From: Mucilaginibacter hurinus
GTDB lineage: Bacteria > Bacteroidota > Bacteroidia > Sphingobacteriales > Sphingobacteriaceae
Reading direction: 5' to 3'
Assembly (NCBI RefSeq): GCF_003324525.1
Contig: NZ_QGDC01000010.1
Span: 1 to 64,000 of the forward strand
DNA length: 64,000 bases
The position numbers and the translations under genes were made by a program. Positions 59,915-64,000 of the stretch are shown here, one piece after another. Numbering within the stretch: the stretch's first letter is position 1; the number at the start of each line of letters is the position of its first letter. The notes beneath the pieces were generated by a model that saw nothing but the letters and a program-made list of their open reading frames with translations, had not been told where the DNA came from and ran no database searches.

Positions 59915-61114
59915 TTAATTGTTAAGCCTGTGTTTTATCCATTCCAGTTCGCGTATAATTGATTGGCTGATAGGCACTTTAAGCGCATCCGGTAAAACTC
60001 CCCAAGTGTACGTCTCAACTTCCAGGTGCCGGGTAAATGGCTGTTTTTGCTGAATGCTCAATACAGTTTCAATATCCGACCGGGTAGATTGTAACAAGTC
60101 AAAATCTTCCACAAATACAGGCACGTGAAAATGTGCCCGCCATTCAGCAACCTCGTCCTCTGCTGCCAGGGCATCAGGCAAATCCTTATACCGGATCAAC
60201 GCTCCATCAGGGCGCCTGGCTATCACCTGGTGTAAGTACGTGGGCTCATCAAACTTTCTGAACGCGTCCAGCACTTCCATTCTGTTATTGTCAGTAAATG
60301 TAGCTTTAAGGGCCGCACTTATCTGTATTTTTCCGGCAACTATGCCCTTTTCAGCCAGTTCATCTATAACGGCCTGATGAGGCTCATATCCTATTGCAAA
60401 ATGACACACATCATAACACAGCGTTATATGGCGTTTTATAATCTCTTCGGCATCCTTGGCAGCAATGCCCAGCTTTTCTGTAAAATGCTGTATGCCATTC
60501 GGCAGCAATTCGTCCTGGTACCAATCAATAAACTCCCCGCCTGTTTCCAACAACCCATCCGGCTCAGGCTCAATATCAAGGTGCATGGTAAGCCCGGTTT
60601 GCTGCTTAAGCATGTGTAACTCTTCTGCAACTAATACAATATTTTTAGTAGCGGCCATGCGGGCTTGCGCTAACTCATTATCAGTGTCGTACCAATGCCT
60701 GTAGCTTAGCGGTGATGTAGATATACCGCCGTCCATGCCGGGGGGCAGCAACGCCGACAATATGCGGAACAATCTAAGGGTATATGCTAATCGGTCAGTG
60801 GTAGTCCAATCCGGGGCATGCACCTGGTCTTTTACTTGTATGTGATGAAATCCCCCATATGGAAAACCGTTCATGGTGAAAACATAGGCATCTGTTTGTT
60901 GCAGCCATTGTTTAAACTGAAACATATTATCACCCAACAATATTTCAATACTGGCCTGGTTTGAAAGGCGCAGGCCTATACCCATAGGCTTATCAGGTGA
61001 CAATTGTGATTTAACTAACGGAAAGTTTTGTTGTAACGCGTCAAAATGCGCGGCCCAACTTTCCCCTGCATGAATATTGGTGCAATAAGTTAAATGCCCT
61101 GCATATAGTTCCAT
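59915..61114 (-). CDS. eboE: EboE: xylose-isomerase-like metabolite traffic protein
   Basis: This is a TIM-barrel protein of the sugar-phosphate isomerase/AP endonuclease 2 superfamily, about 399 residues from the preferred ATG 61114. It begins MELYAGHLTYCTNIHAGESW, the family signature, and has metal-ligand-like residues in LTMHLDIEPEPDG, CYDVCHFAIGYEP and VFVEDFD, ending with TYTWGVLPD. The frame runs upstream to 61222 inside eboD, but that part is not conserved-looking. Eleven bases follow the eboD stop before its start. Confidence 0.9.
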   Translation of the reverse strand: MELYAGHLTYCTNIHAGESWAAHFDALQQNFPLVKSQLSPDKPMGIGLRLSNQASIEILLGDNMFQFKQWLQQTDAYVFTMNGFPYGGFHHIQVKDQVHAPDWTTTDRLAYTLRLFRILSALLPPGMDGGISTSPLSYRHWYDTDNELAQARMAATKNIVLVAEELHMLKQQTGLTMHLDIEPEPDGLLETGGEFIDWYQDELLPNGIQHFTEKLGIAAKDAEEIIKRHITLCYDVCHFAIGYEPHQAVIDELAEKGIVAGKIQISAALKATFTDNNRMEVLDAFRKFDEPTYLHQVIARRPDGALIRYKDLPDALAAEDEVAEWRAHFHVPVFVEDFDLLQSTRSDIETVLSIQQKQPFTRHLEVETYTWGVLPDALKVPISQSIIRELEWIKHRLNN

Positions 61115-61124
61115 GCCGTTAATA

Positions 61125-62288
61125 TTACTGTTGTAACTGATGGTGTTGTATATCATATAACATCTGCCCTGCTTTTTCAAGTAGGCCGGTGTCAATATCG
61201 TGTACTTCGATACCTTCGCCAATATCGTTTAGCAGCATAATGGTCAACTCACCACCCAGGTGCTCCCTGAACTCCTGTAAACCGGCAAGTATCGGGCTGG
61301 CATCCCCATGTACCTGCAACAGCGGATGGGTGATATCAAAACCCAGGTTTTGAAGCAATTGTATAACGCGGTTACATTGCTTAGGCGCTAAACGTCCGCA
61401 TAGATTGGAATACATCGTATCAAGTGCAATACCCATGGCAACAGCTTCACCATGCCGAACTTCAAAATTACTCAGGTATTCCAGTTTATGTGCGCTCCAA
61501 TGCCCAAAGTCAAGCGGGCGGGATGAACCGCTTTCAAAAGGATCTTTTCCTGCAATATGCTCCATATGCAGCTTGGCGCAACGCCATACCAGGTAATTCA
61601 TGGCAGCCATGTTACGTTGCACAAGCGCTTGCGCGTTTTGCTCAAGCCAATCAAAAAAAGCTTCGTCCTTTATCAGCGCTACTTTCACCGCTTCTGATAT
61701 ACCCGAGCGCCACTCCCGATCGCTCAATGTTGTTAAAAAAATTTCGTCGTTAAACACTGCTGCCGGTGGTGCAAACGTGCCCAGGAAATTTTTTTTTGAA
61801 AAGTAATTTATGCCATTTTTAACACCAATCCCCGAGTCGTTTTGCGAAAGCACTGTAGTTGGTATGCGTATGTGCTTAATGCCACGGTGTGATACCGCCG
61901 CCGCGTAACCCACCATATCCAGCACCGACCCGCCGCCTATAGCGGCTATGTATGAGTGCCTGTCAATACCAAAAGTATTTACAGCTTCTACAACCTGGCT
62001 GAAATGAGTTTCATCGTTTTTTACACCTTCGCCGCCGGGTACAATTAATACGTCCGGTACCATTTGTACTGTATTATAATGCGCAAAATATTTTTTTATC
62101 TGTTCAATTAAGTGCGGATGCGCATCTATAACACCCTGATCTGCGATAAATAATATTTTACGCAACTGGCGATTTTCGCTGCCGCCGAGGTAACTGCTAA
62201 AAAGGGTATTGCCGATATCAAATATACCCGTGGTAAAATATATGTTATATTCAAATTTAACAGTAAACGATTGGTGTAAGTGGTCCAT
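61125..62288 (-). CDS. eboD: EboD: 3-dehydroquinate-synthase-like protein
   Basis: This is a 387-residue paralogue of AroB that belongs to the ebo cluster and not to the shikimate route. NAD-binding GGGSVLDMVGYAAAV lies near 117-131. Zinc ligands can be placed at SEAVK, GHWSAH and RHGEAVAMG, so catalysis is possible. The usual VGGKTG loop reads IGVKNG. The product of its reaction is not known. The upstream neighbour is eboC, 49 bases away. Confidence 0.9.
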   Translation of the reverse strand: MDHLHQSFTVKFEYNIYFTTGIFDIGNTLFSSYLGGSENRQLRKILFIADQGVIDAHPHLIEQIKKYFAHYNTVQMVPDVLIVPGGEGVKNDETHFSQVVEAVNTFGIDRHSYIAAIGGGSVLDMVGYAAAVSHRGIKHIRIPTTVLSQNDSGIGVKNGINYFSKKNFLGTFAPPAAVFNDEIFLTTLSDREWRSGISEAVKVALIKDEAFFDWLEQNAQALVQRNMAAMNYLVWRCAKLHMEHIAGKDPFESGSSRPLDFGHWSAHKLEYLSNFEVRHGEAVAMGIALDTMYSNLCGRLAPKQCNRVIQLLQNLGFDITHPLLQVHGDASPILAGLQEFREHLGGELTIMLLNDIGEGIEVHDIDTGLLEKAGQMLYDIQHHQLQQ

Positions 62289-62337
62289 GTACAGGAGTAT
62301 TCAGCTTTATTATATAAACGTATATATAGTGAGGTAA

Positions 62338-63228
62338 TTACGTAACTGCAAAAATCTTCGACAGCCAAAGAGACAAGGGAAGTAAGCAGGCTATGGCAAT
62401 GGCAACATACATTGTACTGAAGGTAGCCGCCCAAACAGCGTCCATCATAATTAGTGCTATAACACCTCCTTTTACTGCAGGTCCGATGTTTTTTGCTGCG
62501 GGATCTTTTATAGCCTTAATAAGCGGCGCGTATATCATCCATAAAAAGGCCAGCAAAAAAATCGCGCTTTCGGTCAACCGCGTGTGGCTAAACGCAAAGT
62601 ATGCTAAAACAACAGCTACAATGCCGTAAAGACCGGCAGCTATATACAAGTTTTTAATTTTAGCACCATTTACCTCTCCCCTGCTTATCATGGTAATTGA
62701 AAAAATGTAAACGATAGGCACAATGATAAGCAGGTACCATTGGTTTAATGCACCGGCAGATACACTGATGCCCAGCAACAGGTTAAGCCCTCGGCATACA
62801 CCCATATTAAACGGACCAAAAAAAGGGTGGTGTTTGGTAAGTCTGTTATATTGCAAGGCAAATACTGTTATTGCGATAGCCACTATGGCTGGAATGAAAC
62901 CGCAAGCCGCCGCCGAGGCTATACCGGCGCACAACAACACGGTGCCCAGCACACTTGCCTGCACTATGCTGATCATACCGCTGGGTATTGCACGCTCCGG
63001 GCGTTCAACCTTATCCAGTTCTGCATCAAACACATCATTAAAAACCACGCCGCTGCCGTAGAGGCAAGCTGTTGAAAAACATAAAAACGCCACCGAAGGT
63101 AAATGCGCGTCCAGCATAAGATCGGTTGTGAGTACCCCGGCAATAGCAGCGCCTGCAAGCACATCCGCAACTGATGTTACAATGTTGGCCGGCCGCATCA
63201 GCCTGAAATATCCTATAGTTTTTTTCAA
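62338..63228 (-). CDS. eboC: EboC: UbiA-like prenyltransferase
   Basis: This is a 296-residue membrane protein with about nine helices. The first Asp-rich motif is NDVFDAELD (near 65-73), as in UbiA enzymes. The second motif, normally DxxxD, is replaced by SRGEVNGAK (near 183), as is often the case in EboC proteins; the classical prenyl-diphosphate site may thus be altered. The start is a TTG at 63228, five bases after the eboB stop; the next possible start is ATG 11 residues in. It probably prenylates or tethers the ebo metabolite. Confidence 0.9.
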   Translation of the reverse strand: MKKTIGYFRLMRPANIVTSVADVLAGAAIAGVLTTDLMLDAHLPSVAFLCFSTACLYGSGVVFNDVFDAELDKVERPERAIPSGMISIVQASVLGTVLLCAGIASAAACGFIPAIVAIAITVFALQYNRLTKHHPFFGPFNMGVCRGLNLLLGISVSAGALNQWYLLIIVPIVYIFSITMISRGEVNGAKIKNLYIAAGLYGIVAVVLAYFAFSHTRLTESAIFLLAFLWMIYAPLIKAIKDPAAKNIGPAVKGGVIALIMMDAVWAATFSTMYVAIAIACLLPLSLWLSKIFAVT

Positions 63229-63233
63229 TGTAA

Positions 63234-64000
63234 TTAACTGATTATGATGGATGATTTATCAATACGTGGCTGCTGACCGCCGCGTAAAATACTATTTCCT
63301 TCAAACTTAGCACTTTGATCTATTACTCCGGCAAAATCATCTTCGTTTATTTGACCGCTTTGAGCGAACGCCGTTACGGCGTTACGATAGGTTACCAGAT
63401 TGATGGCTTCGTCACTGATGCCGCTTAATTTCATTAAAGCCGCCGTTTTAGGTACGGCCAACGGATCGCTGATACCCCAATCAGCTGCCGAATTTACCAT
63501 AATACGCTCAGGGCCATATTGCCTGGTTACCTCTACCATGCGTTTGTTGCCCATTTTTGTGAACGGATAGATGGTGAATGCCGCCCAAAAGCCCCTTTCC
63601 AGCACTTCCTTTACGGTTTCTTCGTTGTTATGATCTATAATAACCATATGCGGCGCAAGGCCGTGTTCAATAGCAATATCCATACTCCGCTGCGTGCCCT
63701 TCTTTTTGTCGCGGTGGGGTGTATGTACCTGCACCGGCAGGCCGGCTTGCTTGGCCAACTCAAGCTGTGCACGATAATATTTTTCTTCGGCAGGAGTTTG
63801 GTCGTCGAAACCGATCTCACCTACGCCAACAACGCCGTCTTTATAAACAAAAAGCGGCAGTATTTCCATCACCTGTTCAGCCAGCGCCTCATTATTAGCC
63901 TCGCGTGAGTTTAGGCCGATGGTACAATAATGCTTTATCCCAAACTGGGATGACCGGAACCGCTCCCACCCTACCAGGCTGCTGTAATAGTCTTTGAAAC
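63234..64000 (-). CDS. eboB: EboB: TatD-like metal-dependent hydrolase, partial
   Basis: The gene runs off the window end at its 5' side, so only the C-terminal 255 residues or so are seen. Features: YYSSLVGWERFRSSQFG and the CTIGLNSREANNEALAE block near the edge, GVVGVGEIGFDD (a TatD-type metal site), LPVQVHTPHRDK and VIIDHNNEE, the latter two with His ligands. It is the amidohydrolase-type member of the ebo cluster. An eboA gene would be expected just beyond 64000. Confidence 0.9.
   Translation of the reverse strand, partial: FKDYYSSLVGWERFRSSQFGIKHYCTIGLNSREANNEALAEQVMEILPLFVYKDGVVGVGEIGFDDQTPAEEKYYRAQLELAKQAGLPVQVHTPHRDKKKGTQRSMDIAIEHGLAPHMVIIDHNNEETVKEVLERGFWAAFTIYPFTKMGNKRMVEVTRQYGPERIMVNSAADWGISDPLAVPKTAALMKLSGISDEAINLVTYRNAVTAFAQSGQINEDDFAGVIDQSAKFEGNSILRGGQQPRIDKSSIIIS

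Noticed and set aside
61115..61222. Longer eboE frame overlapping eboD
   Set aside because: The extra 36 codons lie inside eboD in another frame. The family-like start MELYAGHLTY is at 61114.
1..64000. tRNA, rRNA, CRISPR, insertion sequence or prophage genes
   Set aside because: I looked for TTCGA-type T-loops, repeated spacers and transposase or integrase motifs and found none. Short or divergent RNA genes might still be missed by eye.

Overview
The window reads as chromosome of a Bacteroidota bacterium, most likely family Sphingobacteriaceae (Mucilaginibacter/Pedobacter-like; genus is inference). The evidence is gene content: TonB-linked outer-membrane proteins with carboxypeptidase-regulatory domains, Bacteroidota-type LptE, LeuRS and MiaB, HYC_CC_PP and DUF6428 families, and -7 boxes of the TAnnTTTG type instead of Shine-Dalgarno sequences. 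I see no rRNA, tRNA, CRISPR array, phage or transposase. The sequence is mostly core chromosome with small accessory insertions.

Layout. 0.1-11.6 kb: a cation efflux pump, rlmH, a membrane-anchored MutS-like ATPase, a small endonuclease-like (DUF559) gene bounded by inverted repeats, a TonB-type outer-membrane receptor, leuS and a paraslipin/NfeD pair. 11.7-17.3 kb: a secreted astacin-like protease, two GreA/Rnk-like RNA polymerase factors, an arsR-DUF6428 unit with two operator copies, lpxH and prfA. 17.5-24.7 kb: apbE, a surface/two-component unit, an OmpA-type lipoprotein and a three-gene thiol/metal module. 24.7-33.7 kb: clpS, a large macroglobulin/TonB-plug protein, dcd, an unlisted 48-residue lipoprotein, a PPTase-lipB-SGNH operon, sdaA, and a dispanin/DUF2752 pair. 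33.0-39.9 kb: RDD diverging from a SpoIIM-DUF4129-DUF4350-MoxR-DUF58 operon. 39.9-49.3 kb: mscS, groEL/groES, secG, a TPR protein, lptE, a sigma-54 activator, an inserted four-helix-bundle gene and miaB. 49.4-53.1 kb: two tandem AsmA-like membrane proteins. 53.2-58.5 kb: two Crp/Fnr regulators, a quinone-detoxification-like pair, cupins and a MarR regulator with a clear operator. 58.6-64.0 kb: the ebo cluster (eboF-E-D-C-B read on the minus strand), cut by the window end inside eboB.

The most interesting signals are: (1) leuS carries copies of a GC-rich palindromic repeat translated in frame, in two different reading frames; (2) a DUF559 gene sits between near-perfect 30-bp inverted repeats of the same general architecture, which suggests a link between that protein family and repeat spread; (3) the ebo cluster, a conserved system thought to move or process a still poorly defined metabolite; (4) matching sigma-54-like promoters (GG-N10-GT) before groES and the OmpA lipoprotein, with a sigma-54 activator encoded nearby; (5) a Crp/Fnr protein with an FNR-like cysteine set. 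Functions are assigned from motifs read by eye; no database search was possible.
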